From Rhynchopus euleeides (Eukaryota; Euglenozoa; Diplonemea; Diplonemida; Diplonemidae), in NCBI GenBank assembly GCA_963210315.1, contig OY723254.1, forward strand, positions 898,379 through 962,378: a DNA stretch of 64,000 nucleotides, in the 5' to 3' direction. Positions 32,720-44,166 of the stretch are shown here, in pieces. Below the pieces are notes generated by a model. The model had not been told where the DNA came from, did not search any database, and saw nothing but the letters and a program-made list of their open reading frames with translations. The translations under genes and the position numbers were made by a program. Numbering within the stretch: position 1 is the first letter of the stretch; every line of letters begins with the position of its first letter.

Positions 32720-34348
32720 CTACATGGCATGATTGTAGTAAAAGTCCATCGCGCGTGTCTCGGCATCGGATGATGTGGCGGAGAAGATCTCGCTCATACC
32801 GCGGTTCAGCAGTGCTGGTGGGATCACTGTGCGGCGCAGGGGCAGCACCCCCGATTCTTCTGAAGAGTCGGAGCTGCTGCGGTCAAAGCCGAGCATCTGT
32901 TCCGTCAAGGCCTGGTCGACCCAACGCATCATGTACCAGCATCCGTTGCCTGTCGAGGACACCATCTGTGACTCGTCTTTGCCGAAGTGGCGCACAGGTT
33001 CCAGTTGTGCCCTGAGTTTGGTGAGCCTGCGCATGCGGCGTTCCTCATCTGTCTCGCTCATGTACTCAGGGGAGACGAGGTGGTCACGTGCGGAAGGCAG
33101 CTTCGCATCAGGGTTTACAATGAACAGGAGTGCAAAGTCACGCGAGGCGGGTTGGTCACTCGTGTTCATCGTCCGCAGCACACGGTGGATCATCTGGTAG
33201 TTGGAGAACACGAGGATGGTGCCGGTCTCAACAGGGACCTTGCAGCGTGGGAAGCAGCCTTGCGTCGTGTGGTTTGCGTCGGGGGTTGCGATTGCCTGCT
33301 GCATGTTATTATGGTTAACGCTGTCGTAGTTGCTGCAGACGTGTACGTCCTGGGAAGCGAACTCCATCGCCCCACCCTCCAGGGCTGCATCCACGTTGTA
33401 GTAGTACACCACCACAGCCACGATGTCCTCCACATCCCCGTCGCTGTGCCACAGCCCTTCGTAGGCACCGCCACTGCCCTCCTCCCCCTCCAGCAGGACA
33501 CCCTTTGGCGGGACGATGATGCGCTGCGCCTTTGGCACAGCCTGCAGACGCCGCCCCGGCAGGTGCAGGGCAGGGCGCTGCAGCTTCTTCGCCAGCACCG
33601 GCAGCGCCAGCTGCAGGATGGGGGTGAACACACCGTCCACCACACGCGAGTGCACATGCGCCAGCTCCTCTCCGGGCCCACGCCCGACAATGGACGCCTT
33701 CCCGTCGTGCGAGATGTCCCACTCCGACGCAACCCACTCGCCCTTCCGCACAAACAGGTTGGGGTCCACGATGTTCTGATACTTGGGCACGGGGCAGTCA
33801 TTCGTCTCCCCCGCAAGCTTGTCCAGCAGAGATGTAACACGCTCTAACCGAGCCGGGTTGTACTCCTGCATCGCAAACACATCGCATTCCATATGCGGCT
33901 GCCAGAGGTCGGCCTCCACACGCGGACCCTCCCAACTGGGGCGGGGGAAGCTGCACAACACCTGCGACACAAGGGGCTGTGTGTCGCACCCGCCGTACCG
34001 AATCCTCCCGGCATACTGCTGCGCGGCTGGGTTGTACCGCAGGCTCTGCACCACCTCCGTGGGGAACACGCCGTGCCGCAGGTAGACGGTGTTCACAGAG
34101 GACTTCCCCTCTCTGTCCAGATCGGCCCTCCGCTGGTTGCAGAACTGCACGACCTCCCCTTCCGCCACAGCACGGTAATCCGTCAGCACAGACCCTGCCA
34201 GCCTGGTCCGCACCCCGGAGAACACACCCACGTAGACACCCTCGTCCACACCTGTCCCGATCAGGTCCGGGTAGGCAAGCTCCTGCCCATCACGGACAAT
34301 GTCGTTGACATAGTCCGATCGAGCAGCGGTGGGCTGCCTGTCGGGCAT
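32720..34348 (-). CDS. DUF4246-type predicted 2OG-Fe(II) oxygenase, paralog 1
   Basis: A 542-residue protein, ATG at 34348, 18 nt after a good acceptor-like CTCCTCCTCAG. The core matches the DUF4246 pattern as I know it: GLWHSDGDVEDIVAVVVYYY gives the H301-x-D303 iron ligands, IHRVLR at about 388 the distal His, and SRDFALLFIVNP (Arg403) the likely 2-oxoglutarate site. The spacing suits a jelly-roll dioxygenase. The substrate is unknown. The C-terminus has a Ser/Glu patch. Two blocks (33360-33805 and about 33014-33238) are identical or nearly identical in DNA to paralog 2, while the N-terminus, a 38-residue loop between the blocks and the C-terminus differ. This points to gene conversion. Single exon. 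Confidence 0.75.
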   Translation of the reverse strand: MPDRQPTAARSDYVNDIVRDGQELAYPDLIGTGVDEGVYVGVFSGVRTRLAGSVLTDYRAVAEGEVVQFCNQRRADLDREGKSSVNTVYLRHGVFPTEVVQSLRYNPAAQQYAGRIRYGGCDTQPLVSQVLCSFPRPSWEGPRVEADLWQPHMECDVFAMQEYNPARLERVTSLLDKLAGETNDCPVPKYQNIVDPNLFVRKGEWVASEWDISHDGKASIVGRGPGEELAHVHSRVVDGVFTPILQLALPVLAKKLQRPALHLPGRRLQAVPKAQRIIVPPKGVLLEGEEGSGGAYEGLWHSDGDVEDIVAVVVYYYNVDAALEGGAMEFASQDVHVCSNYDSVNHNNMQQAIATPDANHTTQGCFPRCKVPVETGTILVFSNYQMIHRVLRTMNTSDQPASRDFALLFIVNPDAKLPSARDHLVSPEYMSETDEERRMRRLTKLRAQLEPVRHFGKDESQMVSSTGNGCWYMMRWVDQALTEQMLGFDRSSSDSSEESGVLPLRRTVIPPALLNRGMSEIFSATSSDAETRAMDFYYNHAM

Positions 34349-35820
34349 TGTCCCACCCCAGTTCTGAGGAGGAGTGGTGTTGATGTGCAAGCACCAAACG
34401 CTGTCTGTGCATGTGGGGGTGCTGCAGTGCGAAACGCATCAAGAGAGCAAGGTGCACTGCACCCCTGATACAGCGAAGGCTGTGTGCGGATACTATTTCT
34501 GAGGAGGGGAGGGTGCTGCGAGGGGGGGCAGGTTGTTCTTGATGCGAGTCTCACAGGGAGACACACACGCGCGAATCGCTGTGTCGGGTTTGTGTGAGTT
34601 TCGTTGGGGCTGACGATCACCAGAGGTTTCCGCTGCCAACACAGCCTGGGCGACTGGCACGACGCACACACCGCGGCCTTTTCGTTGCTGGTGCTTGGCA
34701 TTTCGGGCACACAAGTCGTATCTTTTGCTGACGGGTCCAGAGAAACAGCCTCTCGCGACACTGGGCAATGCGCCCCAGACACACACGTAAATCTTATTCG
34801 AACAACATAGAAGTACCGATCGCCGTTGGGTTCATGTCCGATCCTTGACAACAAGAGGCTCGTCGCTCAGAAATACAGGAAGAGAGAATATGCGACCGCC
34901 TTACAGAACGGGGGTGCAAAGTGACACAGTTTGTCACACGGGAACACAGAGAGTGAAAGGCCGCGCGGCTAGCCGTGCATATCTCGAGGCAACACCTGAG
35001 GGGCCCAACGCCGAGCCCTGCACCGCCTTCAAGACCCTGGCAATCGAGGGAGGAGATGGCGGTGAGGGAGGGAGAGTGATGCGGAGCAAAGGCAAGGGCG
35101 CAGAGTCGGCCTCGCTTCGCTCAAATCGCAGAGGGCGTTCGAGACAGGGAGGGGCAAACCCGAGAGTTGCTGTGAAAGATGGCTGGTGCGGCAGCAAGAC
35201 CCAGAGGGGGGGTAGTGAAATAGAAGTAGAAGAGAGCACAAGAATGATCACCCTTCACTCGTTCTGCAGGTTGTGTCTAAAAGACCCAGAGGGGGGGAGG
35301 AGGGGGCGTTGCTGGCGTCATTTGGTTCTGTGCCAAAAGGGGGGGGGGGTGCACGGCACCGCCCTGTCCCCACAGCTGCCTTTGTTTGTGCGCCAAATCC
35401 GGGCAAAACAAAAGCAACTCCGCAGCCTGATGAGGAGGTTGTATTTGTTGCCCAAGCGCTGCCCACTATCTTTTTGACACTGACAGGTTCCCTGTTGTGG
35501 TAAAAAAAGACGGGTTGTAATTGAAAGAGGGGAGGTCTTGGGGGTGAGACAGAAAGGGAGAGCGAAAGAGAGAGAGAGAGGAGGGGGGTGGGGCAGGTGT
35601 GACGCCGTGTCGTGGGTAGCAACAACGCGGGGTGAGGTGGGGGGCGAGGCAACGGAACCGGTGGAGGGGGGGGGGGGGTGTTCGGCTGACCAAAGCACAG
35701 CTCCGGAAATCGAAGCCGCCAACAAAGGGTTAGCAGGTGGCGGAAGCTTCCCGGAGCGGGCCAGCCGGTGCAGCGAACACGGCATGTTGCTGCGTGGGAA
35801 AGTGGTGTCGCTTGGACATA
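34349..35820. other. Gene-free spacer between the oxygenase paralogs
   Basis: No gene is seen. Positions 35217-35270 repeat 967-1020 with a few mismatches. A GA-rich stretch (35540-35590) and G runs (35339-35348, 35667-35678) are present. Confidence 0.5.
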
Positions 35821-37530
35821 TCAGAAGGTGGTTGTGTGAGCCGCCGTCGGGCTGGGGTCGTTGATGCCTGTGGCAAGGAAGTGGCGGACAGCTGCGTCCG
35901 TTTTGGAGGACGTGTCGGACAGCCGCTCACTCATGCCGCGGTTCACCTGGGTTGGCGGGAGTGTGATGCTGGTGTAGGCGGTGCCTCCGCCGCGTTGCTC
36001 CAGCTTCCAGTCGGTCAGAGAAGAGTATTCAATCAATTCCTTGACCCACCGCATAATCATTGCACACCCATTGCCTGTTGCGTAGACCTTCTCGTCGCAA
36101 CCGAAGCAGCTGTTCGGCGACAGTTGTGCATGCAGCTTTGTGAGCCTGCGCATGCGGCGTTCCTCATCTGTCTCGCTCATGTACTCAGGGGAGACGAGGT
36201 GGTCACGTGCGGAAGGCAGCTTCGCATCAGGGTTCACAATGAACAGGAGTGCAAAGTCACGCGAGGCGGGTTGGTCACTCGTGTTCACCATCCGCAGCAC
36301 ACGGTGGATCATCTGGTAGTTGGAGAACACGAGGATGGTGCCGGTCTCAACAGGGACGCTGTACACAGGGAGCCGTGATGATGCGGTATCACCCTTGCGG
36401 TGCTCAGTCAAAAGTTTGTGTGAGAAATCCATCCCGTTGTCGCCGCAGTCTGCCCACGCCAGCATGTCGTGCATGTCCCGGGAAGCAAACTCCATCGCCC
36501 CACCCTCCAGGGCTGCATCCACGTTGTAGTAGTACACCACCACAGCCACGATGTCCTCCACATCCCCGTCGCTGTGCCACAGCCCTTCGTAGGCACCGCC
36601 ACTGCCCTCCTCCCCCTCCAGCAGGACACCCTTTGGCGGGACGATGATGCGCTGCGCCTTTGGCACAGCCTGCAGACGCCGCCCCGGCAGGTGCAGGGCA
36701 GGGCGCTGCAGCTTCTTCGCCAGCACCGGCAGCGCCAGCTGCAGGATGGGGGTGAACACACCGTCCACCACACGCGAGTGCACATGCGCCAGCTCCTCTC
36801 CGGGCCCACGCCCGACAATGGACGCCTTCCCGTCGTGCGAGATGTCCCACTCCGACGCAACCCACTCGCCCTTCCGCACAAACAGGTTGGGGTCCACGAT
36901 GTTCTGATACTTGGGCACGGGGCAGTCATTCGTTTCATCGCCTAGGGCGGATAGAGTTGTGCGAATGTGCCGCAGGCGCTCCACGTCGGGTTCATGCATC
37001 GCAAACACGTCGCACCCGAGGTGCGGCTGCCACAGGTCAAACGCAAGGGGTGCGTCATCCCAGTCAGGGCGGGGGAACCGGCACAATACCCCCGACAGCA
37101 TCTGATTCGCATCGTCATCGTCATCGCCTGAGACAGTACTAGACTCATAACTGCACTCACGCCTCCAGGAGCTGACTGTGCTCTCTACATCCTCGGCGTA
37201 CCAGAAGACCGAGTCATACATGTCCCTCGACTCGGTCGGGAAGTCACCCTCCCGTGTGTAGATGGTGCGCACGTACCTCGCCTTTCTCGAGTACCCATTC
37301 CTCGTGACCCATTCCTTCTTGTCCACGGAGCACTGCACTACCTGGTTCGCGACACCTGGAAAGTGCTTCTCCGCCCCCCCTCCAAACCGCGAGTTGAAGG
37401 GCCCTGCAGAGACAGCCAAATACACGCCACTCCCGCGGCCGTGCGTCAGCTCCAGGTCATCTAATTCACACTGCTCCCGTGCAGCGGCGTACACCTCACG
37501 CGTGTAGTCGGTGAACACCGGTTCGCCCAT
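35821..37530 (-). CDS. DUF4246-type predicted 2OG-Fe(II) oxygenase, paralog 2
   Basis: A 569-residue protein, ATG at 37530, in tandem with paralog 1 on the same strand. It has the same iron ligands (H319-x-D321, distal His about 409) and the same Arg in SRDFALLF (about 424). The first 200 residues are only loosely similar to paralog 1 but share the frame DLWQPHxxCDVFAM and ETNDCPVPKYQN. An acidic run (GDDDDDAN) and a different loop (DMHDMLAWADCGDN) replace the corresponding parts of paralog 1. From ETNDCPVP to GAMEFAS the proteins are identical and the DNA is identical over 446 bp including silent sites. Catalysis is inferred from motifs only. Confidence 0.75.
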   Translation of the reverse strand: MGEPVFTDYTREVYAAAREQCELDDLELTHGRGSGVYLAVSAGPFNSRFGGGAEKHFPGVANQVVQCSVDKKEWVTRNGYSRKARYVRTIYTREGDFPTESRDMYDSVFWYAEDVESTVSSWRRECSYESSTVSGDDDDDANQMLSGVLCRFPRPDWDDAPLAFDLWQPHLGCDVFAMHEPDVERLRHIRTTLSALGDETNDCPVPKYQNIVDPNLFVRKGEWVASEWDISHDGKASIVGRGPGEELAHVHSRVVDGVFTPILQLALPVLAKKLQRPALHLPGRRLQAVPKAQRIIVPPKGVLLEGEEGSGGAYEGLWHSDGDVEDIVAVVVYYYNVDAALEGGAMEFASRDMHDMLAWADCGDNGMDFSHKLLTEHRKGDTASSRLPVYSVPVETGTILVFSNYQMIHRVLRMVNTSDQPASRDFALLFIVNPDAKLPSARDHLVSPEYMSETDEERRMRRLTKLHAQLSPNSCFGCDEKVYATGNGCAMIMRWVKELIEYSSLTDWKLEQRGGGTAYTSITLPPTQVNRGMSERLSDTSSKTDAAVRHFLATGINDPSPTAAHTTTF

Positions 37531-38958
37531 GACTCAGGTGTGCCTGCTGGTGTGTTGGCTGCAGTGGAGGTTGCACCAAGAGCAAGGTGCTCGTATGTTA
37601 TTACACTGCTGCAAAAAATGCGTATTTTTATGTATAGTATCGTGGTTTATGTGTCGTGTGGCTCCCGAAGCAGAGAGCGGCGTGATTTCTGCTGAAATGG
37701 CCCTATGAATCGTGAAGTGATGGCTTCTTTCATGCACACCCTCCCCAGTCTGGGTGGGGTGGTGCCTCTCGAGACCCAGCAAAATATATGGCAACAAGAA
37801 AGCTTCATTATGCCGGCACCCATCAAGACACCATGCGCCACTCCATATTCCGGCTGCTGTTCAGACCAGAAAACGCACTCCCATCAAATTTATACTTCTA
37901 AGGCGGCTCGTGTCGCGGGTGAGGGTCTCCCCCACACCCACCACCTCCGATCCCCCACTCCCCTCCGACAAGAACCAAACAGAGGTCGCACAACTCAGCC
38001 GGCCACAACTCTGCCAGGAACGCCCCCTGGCGTTCGTCGTTGCCCACCCCCACCCCCACCCCCTGCAACTTCTCAGCTGGCAAATCCGCGACCTCTCTCC
38101 CCAGCACCCACCACTCCCGCTGCGCTCCTGTGTCGTTCTGCCGCACTCAACCTCGCACCCTCAACCTCCCCCTCCCCCCCTGACCCACCTCTCCTTACCA
38201 CTACCCCTTCCTTCCCTTTTTCCCTGGGCGTTTTGCAGAACGGGGGCCAGCTGCAGGACTGCATGAGTGAGTTGAACCGATAAACCCTCTTGAGGCGTAC
38301 CGGCATTCTCGTGACAGGGGGGATGGAGGGAGGAGGGGTGGGACATTCGGGGCTGAAAGCTTTACGAGAGAGAAAGGTCGTCATTTCGAAGAATGTTAAG
38401 AGATTCTAAGGAAGCCACACGGCATGCGTGTGCAGATATGATTTGCAGTGCACTTGGCACTCTACGCAAAACATGGAAACCCCCATGGTGTGTGCGTGAG
38501 GGTGGTCGTCGGTGTTAAGACAGTGCTTGTGTAGTTTCCGCCCTAACTAGATAAGCAAGCCCGCCCTCCCTCCAACCTCATCGCTTTTTGTGTTTGGGAA
38601 TGGCTCTGGGAAGGAGGAGGCAACTCCCGGCCTGAAACCAACGGGTAACGGGGAGGGGGGGGGCGTGCTGCTTTGAAAGACCTCTCCCACGTGCTTCTTT
38701 AACCCACCAAATGGCTCGCCCTGTGGGGGTTGCGTGGCTTCACGTGCTCGAGATGGTGGCACCCTTTCCGTTGTGGAGCATTCGGGATTCAAGGGGCAGG
38801 TGAGGCCTGCCTCCCGTGTTGGGCAGATATCCCAGGGGGTGCGAGCGGGGCGAGTCGGGGCGGTGGTGGTGTGGGCATCTCTGTTCTCAGGATCTACAAC
38901 AGCTTCTTCAGCTTCGCTTTTTAGTTTGCACTTGCGCTTGTTAGGGGGAAATCACACC
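37531..38958. other. Gene-free spacer
   Basis: No gene that I can support. It holds C-rich tracts (37930-38220), and the region just left of 38958 is probably the 3' UTR of the TM9SF gene. Confidence 0.5.
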
Positions 38959-41414
38959 TCAATCTGCCTTGGCAGAGAGGTAAATACGGCAGACGAAGAT
39001 GTCGGCGCTGACAAAGCTTATCTGTTTGCATGTGTGGGTGTGTGGAGGCAGCATCGTGCCAAACAAAACAAGCTAACATGTGGAGCCGCGCTTTCACAAA
39101 AGACGGCTCCCTCAACCCATCAGCATCCCGTCTGTAAAGCAAGACAAGATGCACCGCCAGTGTGCCATAATTCTAGAGGGACTGTTCACCGCATCGGTGG
39201 GTCTTTTGATCTCACGGAAGAGTGGTGTGATTCCTCTGGCAGCGCAGCGCAACATGGCTGGATACCACCCACCCATCTGCGTGCATCCGCACAGTCACAT
39301 ACCGTCCCGCAGAGCACGGCAAGCCCGGCACAGAAGAGGAACATGTAGCCGAAGTAGAAGGCAGTCATAAACAAACCGGTCATCTTCGTTTTGAAGAGGA
39401 AGTAGTACACGGAGTACGCAAAGACGTAAGCTGTGGGTGGTGTGCGGTGCGGTGTCAGCGGAGTTTAGCGGAGGCCAGAGAAAAGGATGCAATATCAAAC
39501 CTCCCCGCCCCCCCCCCCCCTCTTTTCCCTCCACTCGGATTGCATGGCATGCTGTGCCGAGCGAAAGAGGCGTGCGATACACGGCGTGAGCAGAGACCCA
39601 GAGGCATACCTGCTGTTGAGGCACCCATCCCAAAGGAGGCCCACTGCCACCGGTAGTCCTCCGAATTCAGCAGATAGTAGGTGTAAACGACAGCAAGGCA
39701 CATGGTCACCAGGATGAGGATGATGTACACCAACAGCATGAACCCATAGACGTAGTAGAACTTGTAGTTCCAGAAGGAGGTGAACACGAAGTAGAGCTCG
39801 ATGAAGATCGACCCGAAGGGAAGGATGCCCCCCAGCAGCAGCCCGAGGTGGTTGCCGTACTTCCGCCCCTCAGGGATGGGGCGCGGGATCTGCGACACCC
39901 TGTGATGGGGATGCAGAGGGCGGTGGGTGATGGCCTTGTGCCCGGGGTATCTACTTTTTACTACAACCAAAGCCTCGAGGGCTATTGTGTGAACGTCACA
40001 CAGTGAGCAGTGATGACCCCACAGAGGCAAGCACCCCAATATGCAGGCCCTAGACTGCCCCCAGATTGGAGGGGTTCGTGTGTGAGGGTGTGTCAGTGTG
40101 TGCAAGTGTGGAGACATACCGGAGGTGCCCGACCTTCTTCTGGTGCCGCCCGATGAAGGTACCGAGGATGACGAGAGGAAGGGACACGCAGAGCCACATC
40201 AGAATCACCGCCACCATCGTGGTGAAGGGGATGGCCTGCTGCGAGGAGTAGGCGATGGCAATCAGGTTGAGGCCGAAGATGACGAACGCGACGCATCCGG
40301 GGAAGAGCGCAGACGTGTAGAACATCGTCGTCTTCCAATCCTTGGAGATGGCAGGGCCGACTGCGGTGTAGCGGACAAACAGCCTCCCCGAAGCGTACCC
40401 AGCAACGCTGCTTGTCACGGCGTAGGACAGAACACCGTAGGTGAGGAGACCACCACGGTCGGTGTAGATGACGGAGACGATCGCAATGAAGATGAGGCAG
40501 AAGCACAGCACGAGCAGCTGGCACCCGGTGCCCACCAGGGCGCAGAGGAGGACGTGTTTGGGGGGGACGCGGAAAACCTCCCCACGCACCTGCTTCCACC
40601 CGCTCTCATCGCGGAGCTCGGTGGCGTCATCTTCGATCTCCATGTTGTAGCGTGCGTAGTCCGCACGCAGCGTGCGCAGCAGCACGATCATCACAATGCA
40701 GGCCAGGACAAACACCATCATGAAAGAGTTCAGCACAGACACCCAGTGGATGCGGTGCTCGAAGAACGACTCATCGAGGTACCTCCTGAACCGCCCCTCG
40801 AACTGCACGGTGCTCGGCTGCCAGTCGATGTTGTAGGTGAACCGCATCTCGCCCCCCTCCTCGGGGATCTCCTGCTTCTCCTCTGCGGTGAGGTTCGCCA
40901 CCACCACCTGGTTGCCGTTGTACCCCAGGCTGAAGCGCTGGTGCGAGTAGACGTATGACACGCCCTTCTTGTTCACACCGAGGGCCGCCCACACGGGCAG
41001 CTCGTCAATATAGAGCTGATACCAATACTGCTCGTTCACAGCCTGCTTGAGAACAGCCGCGTCCTTCTTGGTCAGGGTTTTGGTGCAGATCACCGTTTTT
41101 TTCGAGGGGTTGCGGAAGCGCATGTCGACCTGAAGTTTGATCAGCTCGTCCCCCGTCAGGGCCTCCCCAAGCGTGGGCCGCTTGGACACGGTGCTCTCAG
41201 GCTCGCACCACGGCAGCACGTCGAAATACCCATAGGTCTCCAGCGGGTTGTTGAAGGGCCCGATCTTATTGCCGTACACCCACACCCGGTCGCCGCGCTC
41301 ATATTTGTGATCTGCCTCGCCTCCGTGTGCGGCGGGCAGAGTGAGGAGGCAGAGGAGGGCGGCCACAGCAGCCGCACCCCGCCCCCTGCCCCAGGGCAGC
41401 CCTGCCACAGGCAT
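38959..41414 (-). CDS. TM9SF: Transmembrane 9 superfamily (EMP70) protein, four exons
   Basis: Exons, minus strand: 41414-40120, 39899-39610, 39430-39303 and 39021-38959, joined in frame to 591 residues, the normal family length. Introns are 220, 179 and 281 nt, all starting GTATG. A signal peptide ([13 protein letters not shown]) leads to a lumenal domain with the family landmark [17 protein letters not shown]. The membrane region starts with [15 protein letters not shown], then the conserved [53 protein letters not shown] and FLFKTKMTG signatures. The last residues are KAD, matching the KxD/E signal that binds COPI and holds these proteins in the Golgi. Members help sort membrane proteins, chiefly those with glycine-rich transmembrane segments. 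The ATG at 41414 is preferred; upstream there is only a GTG. Confidence 0.92.
39022..39302 (-). other. TM9SF intron 3
   Basis: Donor GGGACG|GTATGT and acceptor TGCAAACAG|ATAAGC join LCGT to the last exon of 20 codons plus TGA, which supplies the family ending [12 protein letters not shown]. Confidence 0.85.
39431..39609 (-). other. TM9SF intron 2
   Basis: Donor CAGCAG|GTATGC and acceptor CCACCCACAG|CTTACG join GASTA-AYVFAY in frame. Confidence 0.88.
39900..40119 (-). other. TM9SF intron 1
   Basis: Donor CTCCG|GTATGT and acceptor CATCACAG|GGTG restore CTC-CGG-GTG (Leu-Arg-Val) before SQIPRPIPE. Confidence 0.9.
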
Positions 41415-43468
41415 GCTGCAGGCAAGCCTCTGCCTCTGCACGGCCCACGACGGCCCCGTGCTGCGCAGTGGTGGTGACGGGGTGTTGAGTGGGTGTGGGT
41501 TGGGCAGAGCTTCACTGAATCACAAAAATGAATTCAGATCCACATGCGATTTTGATTCACTGCAAAAACCACTGCGACTGCTGCGATGCAAGAGTGTGGT
41601 GGGGTGGGGGTTTTGATCGTCGAGAGTGAATGGAAAATATATGTCTCCCAGCACCTTCTTGCAATGTTAGTCCTTTTTGTAGTCACTACACCAGATATGT
41701 TGTACAAGGCAGATCAATGCACAATGGGAGGGTGTGTAGCAGTTGTCTGTCAGTGGTTTGGTGGTTGGACCGCAACAAAAGGGGTGTGGGGGGGGGGGTA
41801 CGGTGGATGGGAGCAGCGCGCCCATTTTCTCTGTGTGTCGACGGCATACGCACGCAATGGTTTCCTCTGAGAGGGGGGGTGGTGGTGATTGTCGAAAGGC
41901 GAAGGTGAGACAAGTCTCCCGACAACCCTCGAGCAATGCGAGTTCTTTTGTTTTTGCAGGTCACTACACCCGGGGGTGTAATGATCTGGGAGGGGAAGGT
42001 GCGGCTTCTCTGCACCAAGCTGTGTGCCACAACACAGCCACCCATGATTGTTTTTTTTGTGAGTTGCAACGGCTCCTGTGTCTGCTCTCCACTCAAGAGG
42101 AGGACCACCCACCCCCCAATCCCTTTTCTTTCCCTTTCTTGAGTTGGACGATTTTTTTGGCCATATTTCCGAACAACCCTGGATGACTCGATCGAGATGA
42201 ACGATTCTTTTAGTGCAACTCCAGGAAATTTGAAAAGGCAGGAACCACCTGCCCAGGCACTCAGGGCTGAGGCCTTCTGTTTGGAATACTTCGTCATCAT
42301 ATGATCCCATAGCGGCTGTTATGCCGGCTGGCATCTATTTGACTCCTGCAACCTGTCCCATCGAGTCCTTTGTCCTTTGTCCACAAACAAGCCACCCCCC
42401 CCCCCCCAACCACAACAACGCGTCTACCATGATACACACCACTTGTTTTCGGTTCCCGACAACCACCAACCTGACGGGCGAGGCAACCGGGGTAGTGACG
42501 CCACCCACGACGACGCAGTTTTGCACGATTGTCTTTTTCCGCACCCGCATTATTTCTTTGGCCTATCCCCGTTGTCTGTGTTTCCACAGCAGTGGGGCTT
42601 TCGCTCTGCCTGCCCCAGCCTTCCGTTGGCGCATTTTTCCAGTGGTTTCATTCAGGGATTCTCTCGCAAAAAAGAAGCCGTGGGAGGGGACCAGGGTGGT
42701 GGGTGGGGTGTCTACTATATTCGAGATTTCAGGAATGCTCACAAATCCGTTGGCAAGGGTTCTTTGAATGAACGGGTCGGCCTCGAAACAGAAGCCCCGA
42801 GGCTGCTGCACGAGAACTTGACGCGCTCTCAGAAACCCCAGGAGAGCAAACAGTGAACTGAAGGCGTGATACCGTCAAACCCATTATTTTTCCCGTCGCA
42901 AATCCCATAGTTTTTGAACACACCTCCTCCCACAAAGGCCCGGCGCTGCCAACCCTACCGAGGCGGGCAGTATTCAAAAAGATAAGGCGTTGTGTTGTGT
43001 GCGTCAAACCCGTCAAACCAATCCGTCATGTTTCCTCCCTCTCTCAAGACCGATCCACCAATCGCACAATCCAGTTCTCTTTGCTTCTGGGATCGACGGC
43101 CAAAGGCTGGTGATGCGAAGGGCTGCAACCTTGACTTGGGCACCGCATTGGAAGATGGGGTATGTTTTGTATGTGGGGGAGGGGGTCTGTTGGGAGAAGG
43201 ATACTGTTTGGGGGGGGGGGGGATCCAGAAAGTATACTGGTTTGAAGAGAGTTGTCAATCTGTCTGTGTGTGCGGGGGGGGGGGGGTTTATTTGAATACG
43301 AAGGAGCTGCAGAGCAAAAATGTCTATTCTGTCGTTTTCGCGACACCAGATAAAAAGACGACAAGATTGCTGCTTGCTCTGCAGAAGGGAAAGAGGCGTA
43401 AAATATTCTGACTGGGTGCCGGGTAGTTCACGACTCCCCACCCCCCGGATCTTGCTTTTTTTTTTGCT
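41415..43468. other. Gene-free stretch
   Basis: No gene that I can support. It contains a C run near 42396-42407, G runs near 41790 and 43205-43279, and many short frames without motifs. A possible acceptor, ATTTTTGTGATTCAG, lies about 100 nt upstream of the TM9SF start (41515-41530, minus strand). Confidence 0.45.
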
Positions 43469-43476
43469 GAAGAACT

Positions 43477-44158
43477 CAGGGGTGGAGCTTGAAATTTGGG
43501 GTTGCGGGCTGGATCGGGTCAGATCGGGTCAGCCAATTTTTTCTCACTGAATGGGTTCCCCCCCGGTTCGTCTCAGAGATCAGTGCTCGGGCCCAGCCTC
43601 CCGCGAGGGTACCGGAACTGATATGCATCCCAGGACGCGCAAGGACTTGGCTACAAGACAAACACATGCCATAGGGGGGGTCTGGGGGGCGGAGCCCCCA
43701 GCCGCCGGAGGCCACGGTAGTGAACATCTGTGACTTGCGGGCGTACAGATTCTGTGTGAGTTGGCTGCGTCCTCCTGAGGATACTGAGGGCGGTCTGTAC
43801 TCCATTCCCTGATGTAAAGGGCTTGGGTACAAGACAGGCACATGCCACAGGGGGGTCTGGGGGGCGGAGCCCCCCAGCCGCCGGAGGCCACGGTAGTAAA
43901 CGTCTGTTGCACGGTACGGGTTGGGCAGCTTCATTTGTCCTCTATTGTGACTGTTTGAGGCCTGTGCTCATGTCGCTGGGGTCACTTTGCTCACGAAACG
44001 CCTCCTGGTCACCTTGAGACCCCAAGGCGAGGAGCCAACTTTTCCGGTTCCCCGAAAATCTATATTTTTTTTTCTTTTTACCCCTGACCTGATTTTTTGT
44101 GAGGGCCTGCAGAAAATCAGGTCAGCTGACCCGAAAAAACCCCCAAGCTCCACCCCTG
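43477..44158. mobile_element. hAT-like non-autonomous transposon, copy 2
   Basis: Both ends read CAGGGGTGGAGCTTG in inverted orientation, and GAAGAACT flanks the element at 43469-43476 and 44159-44166, a perfect 8-bp target duplication. The interior has two core units (near 43672-43735 and 43849-43912), each with the CTGGGGGGC/GCCCCCCAG hairpin (one base shorter in the first). Near the right end there is a separate 10-bp-stem hairpin, ACCTGATTTT/AAAATCAGGT. No protein is encoded; movement would need a hAT transposase supplied elsewhere. Confidence 0.88.
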
Positions 44159-44166
44159 GAAGAACT

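Noticed and set aside
43580..43934. Proteins with the recurring phrase VASGGWGAPPPRPP (also near 2400, 50000 and 59300)
   Set aside because: They are translations of the conserved hairpin core of the hAT-like elements, with frames broken differently in each copy.
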